NCBI GenBank assembly: GCA_038503065.1 | Contig: JBCAMK010000002.1 | Coordinates: 1,922,001 to 1,986,000, forward strand | Direction of reading: 5' to 3' | Origin: Paragyromitra xinjiangensis | Lineage: Eukaryota; Ascomycota; Pezizomycetes; Pezizales; Discinaceae | Length of the DNA: 64,000 bases | Shown here: positions 44,093-56,313 of the stretch, piece by piece | How the letters are laid out: each line of letters begins with the position of its first letter | How positions within the stretch are numbered: the stretch's first letter is position 1 | Notes under the pieces: model-generated | What the model was told of the DNA's origin: nothing | What the model saw: only the letters and a program-made list of their open reading frames with translations | The model's database searches: none | Program-made: the position numbers and the translations under genes

Positions 44093-47000
44093 TTACCACT
44101 CCAGGTCATCGTCCCCACCTTGAACGCCGTCCCCGTTTTGATTACCATTCCCATTTTGATTGCCGTTCCCATCTTGATTAACGAGACCAAGGATGATATC
44201 TTTGGCCTCCTCTAGCCCCTCTTTGCTACCATGCATGGTGATAGCCTCTCCATTTGATTGATTACGTGGAATTGTAATGCGGCAGCCCGTATCCCGACGA
44301 ATCTTGTTTACCTGCGATCCACCGGGCCCAACCACGTAGCGGTATTTCGAGGGGTCGGGCAGGACCAAATAACCGATGTAGGATTGCTTCTCGGCAGCTT
44401 TGATAGCCTCTTCGATGTCGGCCTTCGCTTGGGCAACATCTTCTGGTGCGCCCACAAGGACCCAAGGGTAGTCACCATCCTCCTCCCCTAGAGGAGCCGC
44501 TTCGATTTGCCAGGTATAATTCTGGGAAGTTTCCTCATCATCAGTGATCAAGGGAAGATCACTGTTGATCTTAGGTTTTTGACCCTCTGGCTTTGGTGGG
44601 CGAGGCTCGCCATTATGATTGACCTTAACCTTGTATTGCCTATACAGCTGGCGGACAAAGTCTCCACCATCCGTGATGGCATGGTACAAGCGACGCGGAA
44701 CCATCATTGTCTCGCCCTCCTCATCTTTGACTCGTTCGAGGATATCATTCTTTGCCCTCTCGACATCTTCTTCAGCACCTGTAATTTTGACACCGGAGCT
44801 ACTGACCTGTCCAGGGCGATGACGGGGAATGTCGATGGTGACATTAAATGTTGATTCCATCTCTTTCCTGATGCTTCCCTCACGTCCAATTAACTTTCGG
44901 TGCTTCTCGGGAGCAACGTCAATGGTAATTGTGATTTGATTTTCTTTTTCGGCGACAATTTTCTCGATAGCTTGAACGATCTTGTCGACAACGGTGGCGT
45001 TGCCCTGGATGGTGATCTCGTTCCCCTCAGAGTCCTGGTGGGGGAAGCGGACCATGCGGGCAAGGACCGTTCTGTCGTCCGGCCCGCCGGCACCAACAAC
45101 GATTTCTCTTAAGTTTTTCCCTATACAATGTTAGCCTAAGCAAATATATAATGGAATCAAGGGATGTCTTTTTTTACCTCCGGCACCGATTAGAGAACGA
45201 TGATACTGTTTATCGACATTGATTTTTCGTACAGTAATTTGCTCGGCGTCCTTGACAATCTCCGAGAGTATGGCCTTAGCATGCTTAACCTCCTCCTGTG
45301 TCCCACGAATCTTGATGACCACTGTCTCTCCAGAATTTTCATCCGGTCGCTGCGGTATATCGATTCGGACTTCGGAATCTTCGCGAAGTTGCTTGATCTC
45401 TCTTGCCGCGTTCCTAAACATGAACTCTACGGCTCTGGCTGCAACAGAGATAGTCGCTGTAAAGCTCTTCTCCTCCTCATACTTTAGGAGTGCCACAATT
45501 TCTGAACGAGCCTCCTCTACTCCTTTCTTTCCTCCCTTGATGATAACTTCATTGGGTCCCTGCTTATTGTTGAAGGCATTGGCTTCCCCGGCGGCATCAG
45601 AATTGGATTTGTACGACTTAGGGAACATGATGCGAACATCATATCTAGATTCTAACTTTCGTACAGACTCTCCTCCAGAACCAATGATGGTCGAATGGAA
45701 CTGCTGCGGGACAACTAGCCTAACAGTAGCCTTGTCGTCAAGTTCTCTGATTTGGGCAAAGAGCTTCCTCTTAGCGGCATCCACAGTCACTCTAACACCC
45801 TTGATATCTCCCTTTCCTTCCTTCAAGTTGATCTCAACACCGAGCTCGTCCCTTAGTTTGTTAATGTTCGCACCCTTTACGCCGATCAAATTGCCAGAGT
45901 ATTGCGAAGGATACTCGAAAGGTTCAGTAATAAGCTCATCACGCCCCTCAGATGCGACAAAAGTATTAATGTTCTTGATAGTGGCATCGACGTTAGACTG
46001 AGGCCCACGAAGAGTGACCGTATTCTCCAGATCAGGATTTTCAGCAGGCGCCGGTTTTCTGGGACGCGCCTTTGGGGCACCGAATTGAACGAGGACAGAG
46101 CTGGGATTTAAAGCATTGAGAGTAGTGTTCCTCTCGCCTTGAATTTTGGCGTGAAGGCTACAAAAAAAATTAGCGTGAGAAACTTCCCTCGGAAGATGTA
46201 GGTTTCATACTCTTTGGGAACATCGATAGTCTTTTGGATGATAGCAACCTGGCTTTGAGAAAATGTAGCAACCAGTTCTTTAGCCTCCTCAAGAGTTTTG
46301 AGAACTTCCTCTGGTTCCTGGGATTCTCCTTCATAAACAAACACAATTTCGGACTCCTCTGGGTCCTCGGGAAATAGAAGCTCTACAGGACGCTTTTCGA
46401 CAATCTTCTTAGCCCCTCGTCCATCCTTTCCAACGATATGACGATGGTGCAGCGGCTCGACACTCAACCGGGCAACCCTGCCGGGGCTATATTGGGTGTA
46501 GAGATTCTGGATCTTAAGCCGAGCTTCCTTCACCTTCTCCAAAGACTGGCCAATAATCGTCACCAAACAAGGTTTGCTCAGGTCATAAAGGTCCTCAACA
46601 GTAGGTAGAGTAATTTCGACATCATATTCCCTCTCCACATCATGGATCTCTTGCTTCTGCTTAAGATAACGGGTGATATCCCGAGCATGTAGCTTCGCTC
46701 CGCCCAGAGCTTTCGGATGCGCTTTGCAGACATCAATGCTAAAAAATTGATAGGCTTCGGCCTTAGCATTTGTGACCGAAAAGCCAGCACCGATCTTGGC
46801 TGTGGGTCCGTAAACAATAGCACTATCTACCTTTCCACTAGCAGGAAAGATAACCGTGCAGCCGGTCTCCTCGAAGACCTCATGGATAAGGCGCCCTTTG
46901 TTGCTGGTGAAGAACCTATGCTTGGAAGCTGAAACTGGTACCATGATATGCATAAAACTGGCATTTTTGAATTCCTCCACCATTTTCTCGATATCAGCAC

Positions 47001-48286
47001 GGACCTCTTGAACTGCTGCCTTTTCCCCGGAAATCTCGATAGGGCCTAGAGGAGGACTGAAAGGCTGGCTCTTTTCGGTGTAAAAGTAATCCGGCACATT
47101 GACCTTGTTGACCTTTTTCTCAAACTCTTCGATGTTCTTACGGTTGGGACCCTGGATAAATGGGTATAACTCGCCTGGGACATCGGGGATACGGGTAGTG
47201 GTAATGATAGTCTAAACCATTGGTCAGCAGTGCCCAAAATAAAGCCAAAATAAAGAATATAGTCTCTTGAGCTTACCCTCTCGCCAACAATCTCCCTAAT
47301 CCTTGCAATCGCAGCAGCGACACCAAATTCGTCACCTTCAATAGAAACATCAATCATAACTTCGTCATCATAGTCTCCAGCAGGAGTCTCGGAAGTGCTT
47401 TGTTGAGGGACTCTGATTTTGGTCAAAGTATTTCCTTCGAGTTCCTGGACCCTTGAACCACCTTTCCCAATGATGTGCGGTCTAACAACGGCAGGAATCT
47501 GAATTGTTTTAAGAACCTAGAGATTGCATCGAAAATGATCAGTACTATCCGCCGTTATACAAAAGCATAATATCTATATAATACCTTGGGGGTCAGTTCT
47601 CTAAAGATTTCCATTCGAGCTCTTTGCCTGCTAGCTTCATCACCAGTAATAATGAAGACGGTGGTCTTGGACATCGTTTGAGCCATATCAATCTTAGTTC
47701 CGGTCTTCTTCATGATTTCCTTGATGATTTCCACAGGCGCCTTTCTAAGCTCAGTCTGGGGTCTTTTCTGCGCCGGAGAAAGCTCAACCCTCTGTTGTCC
47801 ACCGGAGCCAAGAACTGCAGGAGTCGGAGCTCTGCTATTGGCCTCGGAGCTATTATGGTTTCCGTTGACAGGAGGGGTAGCCATCTTACGGCCCCAATTC
47901 ATCGGAGCCACGGGGGCAACAGCTTTGGCAGGGCCTCCGAGAGATGGGAAAGCTTCGGCAGAAGAAACGTCAAGGGTAGGAGCGGCACGAGCGGGTTCTC
48001 TCTGCTTCACAGCCTTTTTCTCAGGGACGGGGGCAGTAGCCAATTCGGAAGCCTCAGATCCCTTGGTCTTGGTTTCAGTAATAGATTCGTTCTTCTGAGC
48101 AGCCAATGCGTGTTGCTGCATCAGCTTTTCGGCGGTGGAGAGCTCCTTTGGGCCTTCGGGGGTATTATCATTAGGGGAAACCGAGGGAACGTCTTCAACG
48201 ATCTCTTCTGGAGCTGACTCGAGAACCGGGAAAGCATCCTCCTCCAAAGAGGGAACACCATTCGTGTAATCGATTATTTCGGCCAT
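44093..48286 (-). CDS. SCP160: Vigilin / Scp160-type multi-KH-domain RNA-binding protein
   Basis: Exons 48286..47585, 47516..47277, 47211..46211, 46157..45178 and 45120..44093 encode 1,316 residues, close to fungal family members. Scp160 binds mRNAs on polysomes at the ER and affects translation and mRNA localisation. After a low-complexity N-terminus (to about 190), KH domains run in tandem to the C-terminus. Clear GxxG loops: HIIGKGGSRV, HIVGKDGRGAKK, NLIGVKGANINKL, TIIGSGGESVRKL, SLIGAGGKNLRE, KLIGREGSIRKE and YVVGPGGSQVNKI. Several intervening KH units have lost GxxG (for example FFTSNKGRLI), as in vigilins. The tail is a short Gly/Asn/Gln repeat (NQDGNGNQNGNGNQNGDG) ending DDDLEW. Confidence 0.95.
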
Positions 48287-49620
48287 GATTTACGGGATAG
48301 TGCCGTTCGGTGTACTGGTGCGTCAGGGAAGCGGATTGGATTCTCCGCAGCTAGATTTGTAGGGAAAAGCTGTCAGCGAGAGAATTGGGGGGTATGTGGA
48401 AATGGGAGAGGAGAGAAGAGGGAAAAAGGGAAGAAAAAGAAAAAGAAAAAAGGAAGAAAAAACTAGAGGGAAAGCTTATAGCAGCAGTCCCAGATGAATT
48501 GGGTTGTGTGGGATCGGATACAGAAAGCAACCGGGGGGAGAAGACTTACTTGAAATGTGTCCTCAAAATTTCTGAAATATCTGTCGAGAGGTGTATCTTG
48601 AAGCAAGAGAGACTGACACCTGAAGGGGGGATATAAATATTAAGAGCACGAGGAGGGAAAAGGCGGGACAGATTCAGGGAGCCAATCGACTGGGGGGAAA
48701 AATCAGATGGGGGTAGGACGAAAGCTGGTCCTGAACTTACTTCGCTGGCTTGTTGCCAAGCTGCGTGCCTTAAGGGAAGAGGCCACGAATTGGTTTGCCT
48801 GTCCAGCCCCCGGAGGAACCGTCCTCGGCTGCGTTTCCATCTTACTGTAGAACTCAACAGTTTTCACGCCTTGCGGAACGGAACTTCAAAAATATATAAA
48901 AAGCTTCCTCGCCGTAAAGGATGTATGCATGCGGTGTCGCCAAAACGGCAACCTGCATGTCCAATTGGTCTGCCTGCGCTATCCCTACTGCATCAGTGTC
49001 GAATTGTCCATCACTCCTTAAAACACCCTGCAGTCCTTTCGCGAAAGAATTCAGATCTCTATCAGCAGAGTAGGCCTGGTGGGAAATAAATTAAAATAAA
49101 AACCGGACCTGCATAATAAGTACTGGCTCGAAGGATGGTGTCGGCACAGAGTTAGTCAAGACCTCTGAATATCACACAAATGAAAAAAAAATGGTTGATT
49201 ATAAAAATCAAAGGAAGAAGGAACTAAAACTAAAACTCCAGAGAACAACCCATTTTACATATACTACAAAAGTGTTTATAATACTTGTAAACGCACTATC
49301 TTCATAAAAAAAGACAATAACGTGCACACGCGATGCTTGGGGATTTACAAATGCGAAACCAAAACCCCTTCACCCTCCTGTTCTTATTCCCATTCCCTTA
49401 ACCCCCCCCCCTTTCTTCACATCCCTCCCCAAAACTACGGAAATTTAAAGGACAATCAAGAGCAACACAGGAAAAGAAAGAAAAAAAGTAAAGAACGTGG
49501 GGGCATATGTATAGGGGGTAATATGTGGGTAACTACGGCCATGAAGAACAACAGAATATTGAGCTAGGCTTCGTTTTGATCGTGGCTAATTTTCATGATG
49601 AGGATTAGAAATATGATGGT
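48287..49620. other. Intergenic region SCP160 / DBF4
   Basis: SCP160 promoter and leader (the plus strand is purine-rich at 48400-48480, so the leader is pyrimidine-rich), then the AT-rich DBF4 3' flank with a C run at about 49400. No gene is supported. Confidence 0.45.
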
Positions 49621-51818
49621 TCAAGCTCTTGGTGGCCTGCTGAGCTGAGCCAGAAGGTCATCAAGCTCTGCCCAATTTTTATTATCTGCAGCAAATCGCC
49701 TGTGGCGTCGTGAGTACGTATGCTATAAGACATACCGTTAGCAGACTCTCAATTACGTTAGATGAGTTTAGGAGACATACATCATCGAAGTCATCAAACT
49801 TTTCCCTGCAATTCTCGCAGTAGCCAGGACGTGTCTCCTTCTTCACGCCCTTTTTATCATCCTTTCCTTTCACTTTCACTTTCCTTTCTTCAGCTTCTCG
49901 GTCTTCCATGATCAGTACTTGATTCTCCTCAGTACCCAGTTTCCTCTTTCGTTCAGTCCCAGCTTTCACCTCACGATCCTTTATACCAGCAGCACCGGCC
50001 AGATCCATCATTCGCTGAGAATTTGGGATACTTTTCCCATTTGCAGTTCCAATGAGAAAGTTACCAGCTACCTTGCGCTTCAATTCATACAGCTCCTTGC
50101 TAGTTCCTGCTCGTTGACCTGGTTGATCGTTGATAGATGAAACCATCTGGGAACGGATGGCGGAAGTGATGTTCGAAGGTTGCACACCGGATGCGACAGG
50201 CTCTGCGCCGAACCGAGTAGATTCTCGCCCACCTGTAGCATTTGTAGCCGTAAAAGCCATTTCGTTGTTGGTATGAGAATTGTTACGTTTTGCCGGGACA
50301 GCGGACGGCACCTGGAATAAACCATCTTTATCAAAAGTTTTACCAGTTCCGTGTGTTGATTTGCCATTGTTGAGAAGATTCTCGAGGTCATGAAATTCAC
50401 CTAATGGAGAACGTTTAACCCTAAGTTTAGGCTGTTCTTCAACAGATGGCTCTGTTCTCGAAACTTTCATCTTGGGCACGTTTGCAACATCTTTTTCCTT
50501 AGCCCGTTCCATTTTCCCCATCTGTCTCTCCCTCTCTTCCTCTCGTTTCCGGTGAACAGCTTCTTCAATGAACGGACAACGTCCCCCGCTGACACTTCTA
50601 AACTGCGGCCAAGCGCCATGCTCACGGCTTTTAACCTTGGGATACTCTCTAACCATGATTGGGCGGTTGACAGCAAGCATATCATGGATATAAAGAAAGG
50701 GGCCCTTGAAATAAACTAGGTCCTTAGGCACTGCATTGGGATCACGATCCGTAGGGCCATGTATCTTTTCGTTTCGCAGGACATGGGAAAGATCGACATT
50801 ATGGGTGGTAACTGGCACCGTATGATTGCTTTCTCGGCCATAAGTAGTTGCCTGATTAGAGTGGTTGTCGAACATGGCGTGCATCATCCGCTGGAGCTTT
50901 TCCAATGCCCAGATTTTCATCCCATATTCTCGGGCCTTCAGCAATGTATCGCTTGCTCCGCGTCCTGCCTTTCGAGATTCTGCATCACGTGATACTTCTT
51001 GGGACCTGTGAACAATCATGTGAGCACCAGTACACGACTCATGAGACAAACCAATCCTCGACTCGATACGGGTAACGCACGTTTTGGAAGTTGATGCAAC
51101 CTTTCGAGACTGGCCCCTAATTTCTCGCTCTAATAATGACGGGTTGATGGTAGAGGGTAGAGTTCTAGTAGTAGTCTGGGATGATGAAGTAGTAACCTCT
51201 GGGGGGATTGGGCGGGAAGTGACAACATGGGTCACTTCGTTTGAGAAGAACTTCTCCAATTTCTAAAGACGCGTCAGTAACCAGCAAAAACTATCAGTGG
51301 TGGAGCACAGCATCACATACCGCCCCCAGCAACTGAATTTGTTTCTGGAATTTAGTAGCGACATCATCTGGCAAACTCTCAAAGTAGAAGACATATGTAG
51401 GAAACACTTTTCGATAGTGCCTTTGCCACGCGCGTACGCTTTCTAGGTTACCTTGTTGCTCAACCGTAGTTTTCGCGACAGCTTTCCGTTGTAGCTGTTG
51501 GTTACTGCTGGTGACGCCATTATATGCTGGTGGGCTTCCAGCAACCGCTCTTGTGCGGACAGACTGCCGCCTCGAAATGTTTGCTCTAGGGTCAACATTA
51601 GACGGGCGAACCGGTGTCCGAACAGGTACTTCGACTATTTGTTTCTTTTGTGGTGGTTGTTGACCATATGCTTCTCGCTGGGCAATGCTAAGTGAGCGTT
51701 GACGTTTGGCTGCAGCCGTGATATTCTGGAATGGCGAATTTACCGCGTTTGGAAGACTTGTAAGAGGAGCTCGTCTGGTCATTGCGGCTGGTGAGGGAGG
51801 GATCGATACTTGAGCCAT
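49621..51818 (-). CDS. DBF4: Dbf4 / Dfp1 / NimO regulatory subunit of Cdc7 (DDK) kinase
   Basis: Exons 51818..51321, 51262..49781 and 49722..49621 encode 693 residues. Dbf4 activates Cdc7 at G1/S so that it phosphorylates Mcm2-7 at origins. Three family motifs appear in order. Motif N (BRCT-like, about 130-190) includes VFYFESLPDDV, LEKFFSNEVTHVVTSRPIP. Motif M has VYFKGPFLYIHDMLAVNRPI with MVREYPK, then GRCPF. Motif C is a CCHH zinc finger, GYCENCREKFDDFDDH followed by TYSRRHRRFA, split by the last intron. It ends KNWAELDDLLAQLSRPPRA. The last intron contains a second donor-like GTATGT close to its acceptor. The long linkers are basic and low-complexity. It is divergent from msrB. Confidence 0.93.
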
Positions 51819-53151
51819 GGGAGGAGCAGCGAAGACCCCAAACGGTGTTCACGAGAGGACTGTAGAGAGGGGGGGTTGTGGGATGATGGAAAAACGACAC
51901 AGTTCGTGTTTATTCGTGTTTTTTTTTCCTTCCCAGAGTCGGATAGCCGGGAGTGGGTGAATAAGGAAGAAAAGCAACGCAAAGACGCACGACACTACAC
52001 GGCTAGCATAACAGGCTCAGGGGCGGTGTCTGTTTAGACCTGATCTGGAGAGAGTGTGCGTGGTGGGCCACCAAGCGCAAGAGCGTCTGCTGAGTGGAGG
52101 GAAGCGAGAGAAGACGCGAGTGGGCAGGAATAATGTAAGTGTTGACTGAGGGGAGGTTGTGGACAGGATTCTGGGAAAAGAAGAAGGCTTGGGTGCATGC
52201 ACACACGAGTACGTACATGTACAAGTGCACAACACCAAGAAAATATAGGTACATATAGGTACAGTGCAAAATGTATTCAAGCGCAGGTACCTAGAATAGC
52301 ACAACACACTGGTTGGCGGGGTGAATGGACTGGTGTTTTGGCTACCCGGAAAACGATGTTTGTTTAGGCAACACGTTTGTTTAGGATCAAATACGATCAA
52401 ACCCCTCCTCCCCTCTTTTAAGTTCTACAATGTCGAACTACGGAACCACTTTCCGCCTCCTCTCATCGCTGCTACACTTAAATGCAGAACCTCCTTTATC
52501 TAAACAGTTCAAATATTCGTTTCGGGCGGTCGAATGAAATACCAAACACAACATCCAAAAGAGAGCTTGATCTCAAACGCCTGATCACGTGATATAAAAT
52601 AATGTAAAACATGCCTATTCTAGACTCCTAACAGCCTCTCCCCGCACCACTGGCGTCCCTCTTCCCGCATCAACGCCACACGAAGCCCCCTTCACACTTA
52701 CAGATACGACCTATCTTATGCATCCGACGCGTCGCTTCCAAATACCAACGCCGATTTCCCGACACATGCCCACCCCGGATTATCCCGTTGTGCTCTAGAA
52801 ACGCTGCCAAATTCCACACGAGCTTTAGCATTTGTAGAATTTTTTAAGATCGTGGTTGACTAAACACCACCAAAACTAAATAAAATCAAATTGATACAGG
52901 GCTTATGAAATGAGACATCAAAGTGCAACACAGTGATCTCCAGATCTGCTAGGAAAACAATGATGTATTCCAAATTATTGATGACCTCATGCGCCAAGAA
53001 TCGGTTCCTTGTCACCCCTGCCACAATCTCTAATAAATGCTCCCCAATGTTTGGTGCGTTACCGAGAATAAATCAGCCTTATATTATCAGCTTCTCCATA
53101 CGATTGGCGTCTTTTATTTCAAATAAGCTTCTTTCTTTTCTTATTTCTCCC
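51819..53151. promoter_or_regulatory. Divergent promoter region DBF4 / msrB
   Basis: These 1.3 kb lie between start codons. The region contains a perfect palindrome ATCACGTGAT (annotated separately) and is otherwise without recognisable genes or repeats. Confidence 0.45.
52584..52593. promoter_or_regulatory. Palindromic E-box ATCACGTGAT
   Basis: A perfect 10-bp palindrome with a CACGTG core, the type bound by Cbf1-like bHLH factors, about 560 bp upstream of the msrB start and 770 bp from DBF4. The same core occurs by chance in several introns here, so function is only possible. Confidence 0.3.
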
Positions 53152-53891
53152 ATGCGCTTCTCATTCCCAAGCCTCTTCACTGCCTCCCGTATATTCGTTT
53201 CCTCGGTTCGCACAGCAGCCAGTGCCAGACGGCCCTCAATCTCTCCCGCGAAAATCCCTATAAAGGTTGTCCCGTCCGTCTCTCTTCCGTTTGTGGGATC
53301 ATTCTTCAGCACTTCCAACAACAATACCATGTCTTATCCCGTCCAAAAATCCGAATCCGAGTGGCAGGCAGTTTTGTCTCCAGGTACGTTGTTCCCTTCA
53401 ACAGAGCCTTTCATATTTCTAGGGGCTCAGAAACAGAACCATTGGCTGACAAGATATTACTATCTCTAGAGCAATTCCGTATTCTCCGCGAAAAGGGAAC
53501 CGAGCGCCCACACACAGGTGAATACGACAAGCATACCGCCTCTGGCGTCTACACTTGCACAGGATGTGATGCTCCACTATATAAGTCCACCACGAAGTTT
53601 AATTCTGGTTGCGGTTGGCCTGCATTCTTTGAGGGAATCCCCGGTGCCATTGAAAGGCACGAAGACAGGACATCCGGGATGACAAGAATTGAAATCGTCT
53701 GCAAAAACTGTGGTGGCCATCTAGGGTGAGTTACCCTACGGATATTAGTGAGAATGAATAATTGACCTAATGGATGATTTTCCAGCCACGTTTTCAAGGG
53801 AGAAGGGTACTCGACCCCAACGGACGAAAGACACTGTGTTAATAGTGTCAGCCTGAAATTCAAGGACGAAGACGGACAAAGTAAGGTGTAA
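53152..53891 (+). CDS. msrB: Peptide methionine-R-sulfoxide reductase (MsrB), probably with mitochondrial presequence
   Basis: Exons 53152..53383, 53470..53725 and 53786..53891. MsrB reduces methionine-R-sulfoxide in proteins. From ATG 53152 it is 197 residues; from the inner ATG at 53329 it is 138, the length of a bare MsrB domain. The extra 59 residues (MRFSFPSLFTASRIFVSSVR and onward) are basic, Ser-rich and lack acids, and end SFFSTSNNNT, so they look like a mitochondrial presequence. The domain has both zinc CxxC pairs (CTGC, CKNC), SGCGWPAFF, and the catalytic Cys in ERHCVNS (residue 180 of the long form). Both splice joins restore motifs (SPEQFRILR and GGHLGHVFKGEG). Confidence 0.92.
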
Positions 53892-54506
53892 ACCTTCTGA
53901 TGATACCTCTTCAAGTTTTTGGGTGGTCAATTTACGTTTTTTCTTCTGTTGTGTGTTTATGGTATAGTGCGCCGTGATGGTATGGAGATATATTAGTGTA
54001 TGAATTGACTGTCGTAAAATGCTATAAGATAAACTGAAACATTTCGCTCTTATAACTGCGTTGCTTCTGGGGCCTGGGCTACATTATTCCTTGGCACATC
54101 CAATCCGAGGGATCAATAGACTTTCCATTAAGCATCCAGCCACCTGGGTTTGCAATATTTTAAGATGGAGGTTAGTTTATAGTTCACCCTTGCATCTCAT
54201 AATAACGGTTTGCTGGATGCTTGGGCACCTCAATATGGCCTTGACGACCTAAAAGTTATTGCATCCCTTCGGTGAAAGATGTCGGTGAGGAATGGTGGTA
54301 ATGTAACAGAAGTCACACGCGGGAAAACTCTAGCCTATATGAAAAAAGAAGAAAAACAAGCTCGTGAAGTGCCTTCAGCCTTAGTGGTGTTGAATCTTTT
54401 ATCTTGTAGTCTTGTAACTCGAGAGCTATCGTACAAGGGCACCTGTCAGTAGAATTTTAAGGAGGTAAACTGTTAAGCAAGGTCACAGCTTGTGGTGCAA
54501 AATTCA
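53892..54506. other. Intergenic region downstream of msrB
   Basis: AT-rich flank between msrB and tRNA-Lys. Nothing else is recognised. Confidence 0.45.
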
Positions 54507-54600
54507 AGCTTCGTGCGGGGGTCGAACCCGCGACATTGAGGTTTCTATCAGTGCAATTGCCTAGTAAAAGCCACACGCTCTACCACTGAGCTAACGAAGC
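54507..54600 (-). tRNA. tRNA-Lys(UUU) with a 22-nt intron
   Basis: The reverse complement folds as a cloverleaf. The acceptor stem is GCTTCGT/ACGAAGC, the D-arm GCTCAGTGGTAGAGC and the T-arm GCGGG-TTCGACC-CCCGC. The loop C-TTTTA gives anticodon TTT; 22 nt follow position 37, then A38 and the 3' strand CCTCA. The anticodon stem (TGTGG/CCTCA) has one T-T mismatch. Without the intron it is 72 nt. The TTAGCTCAG start and GGCTTTTA loop match eukaryotic tRNA-Lys. Confidence 0.88.
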
Positions 54601-56313
54601 CATTGGCTGAAGGGCTCAGCTTTGTTCTATTTCAACAAGTTTCTTCGGAACATATACGAGGCTCAACGTCAAAACCACACAAAGCTATCTCGTCTAAGGC
54701 AATCAGCAACTACTCTAAAGGCATTCTTACGAGCCATATCCTTACAAAGTTACATGCCAGAGCTCACGCGCGTTGGATGGTATAGCAGGGTTTCGAAGCG
54801 AGACAACTAGCGGAGACTTTATAGGAAGTTAGAATGTTGGAAGATCTTTGAGTTTATATTTCTAGGTCGTTGTGGTTTTGCCAGCCATATAGGTTAGAGA
54901 TTCTTTCTATTAATGAGTGCTTTTATAGGTTACGAATATAATGATCTACGTATCCTGCGACGAGAAATACTTCGAAGTGTGGGGAAGAGGGTTGGAAATC
55001 GATACCCTTGGCTAGCCAAAACTTATATGTATATGTGATTCACCGAATATCACTTGGTTAATTAATATAGCCTCGCAATCGACGTTTATTCGCTCTAAAT
55101 AGGGTGTTGGGGTCGAGCTCTCTCACTAGTGCAATACTTGCAAAAGCGATACAGTATACAATCGCCCTACAATAGAAAATTGGAACAAACCTATATTCCT
55201 ATAAGGCAGATGTTCTTGTAGGAAAGTAGCGCTGCACATAGAATAACCCCTGCCCAACCTTGTCCACATATTCTTATATAAGACGAATATCCTGATAACC
55301 CGAATTCTTATGGGGCGATCGCACTGTAGTACATGTAATTATCCCAACCAAAGCTATACGGATAACCAAGTATGTATAAACCTTTCGCTAAAGCTTACTA
55401 TCATTATACGCATCCTCCGAGTGGGTATAAGTACACGCTAACGGGACAAATACAACCCAGCGCTACTAAAAGCTGGACCTGGTGGTTAAAAAGGACAAAA
55501 ACTGTTATATCTAGCTATCTTAGGTGTTTTCTGGACGCAAGCCACACCAGTAGCACCGGATTATATCTACCTAGTCTATACTATACCCAGAGGGTACGGT
55601 ACGAGTATACATGTAGTTATCCTCAAAGATACATGTACGTGTAGACACCTTACCATTCATTGTAGAACTTGGTGTCACAGGGTCTGACAAAGTCAAGCTA
55701 CACAAAGAGAGGTTGATCGCCCTTGGCCCGTGCGCCCGAGAAAGAACTAAGACACAGTCACACCATTCTCTTTTCGGAATTTCTGGTGGGGTGAATTTAC
55801 TTTAGAAGGGGAACGCAAAGGCTCAGGTCACTTTTGAATGCGCGAAACCACGGAACAAGCTTGTCATCGTGACCAGCCGGCCGCGTCACGAAAACAAATG
55901 CAACCACGAATGGATCTGTGTATCTAGTATGGCACGTGCAGGGGATGAACGGTGGGGCCGCAGCATCAGCCCCGCAGTGGGATTACCAGGTTGCTGCCTT
56001 GGATTGACGCTCTGCTGAGCTCTTTCCCCCTCATCCCTCATCCCATCTGTGTTTACATATGAACAAAGCCCAAAACACCTCAAATCTCGGTGTGGAAAGC
56101 AAACTAGCTACGGCGATCCCCATCTTCACATTACGTTTTACCTTCTCGGCTACTCATTAGCCCTATTGGCTCTGTTTTTTTTTTTTGTGTATGCATGAGA
56201 TGAGCCCCACACTCTTTTTTTATTCTATCTAACCCACGAGCTTGCAGGTCCCAGAGCCATATCGAGTTCTGTAAATCGACGCAACCAAAGATACACGCAA
56301 AAATTGAGTAGAT
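54601..56313. other. Gene-poor tract between tRNA-Lys and LSB5
   Basis: AT-rich, with many TATA/ATAC strings at 54.9-55.65 kb and no recognisable transposon protein or terminal repeat. From 55.7 kb base composition returns to normal, probably the LSB5 promoter; the LSB5 start follows at 56314. Confidence 0.45.
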
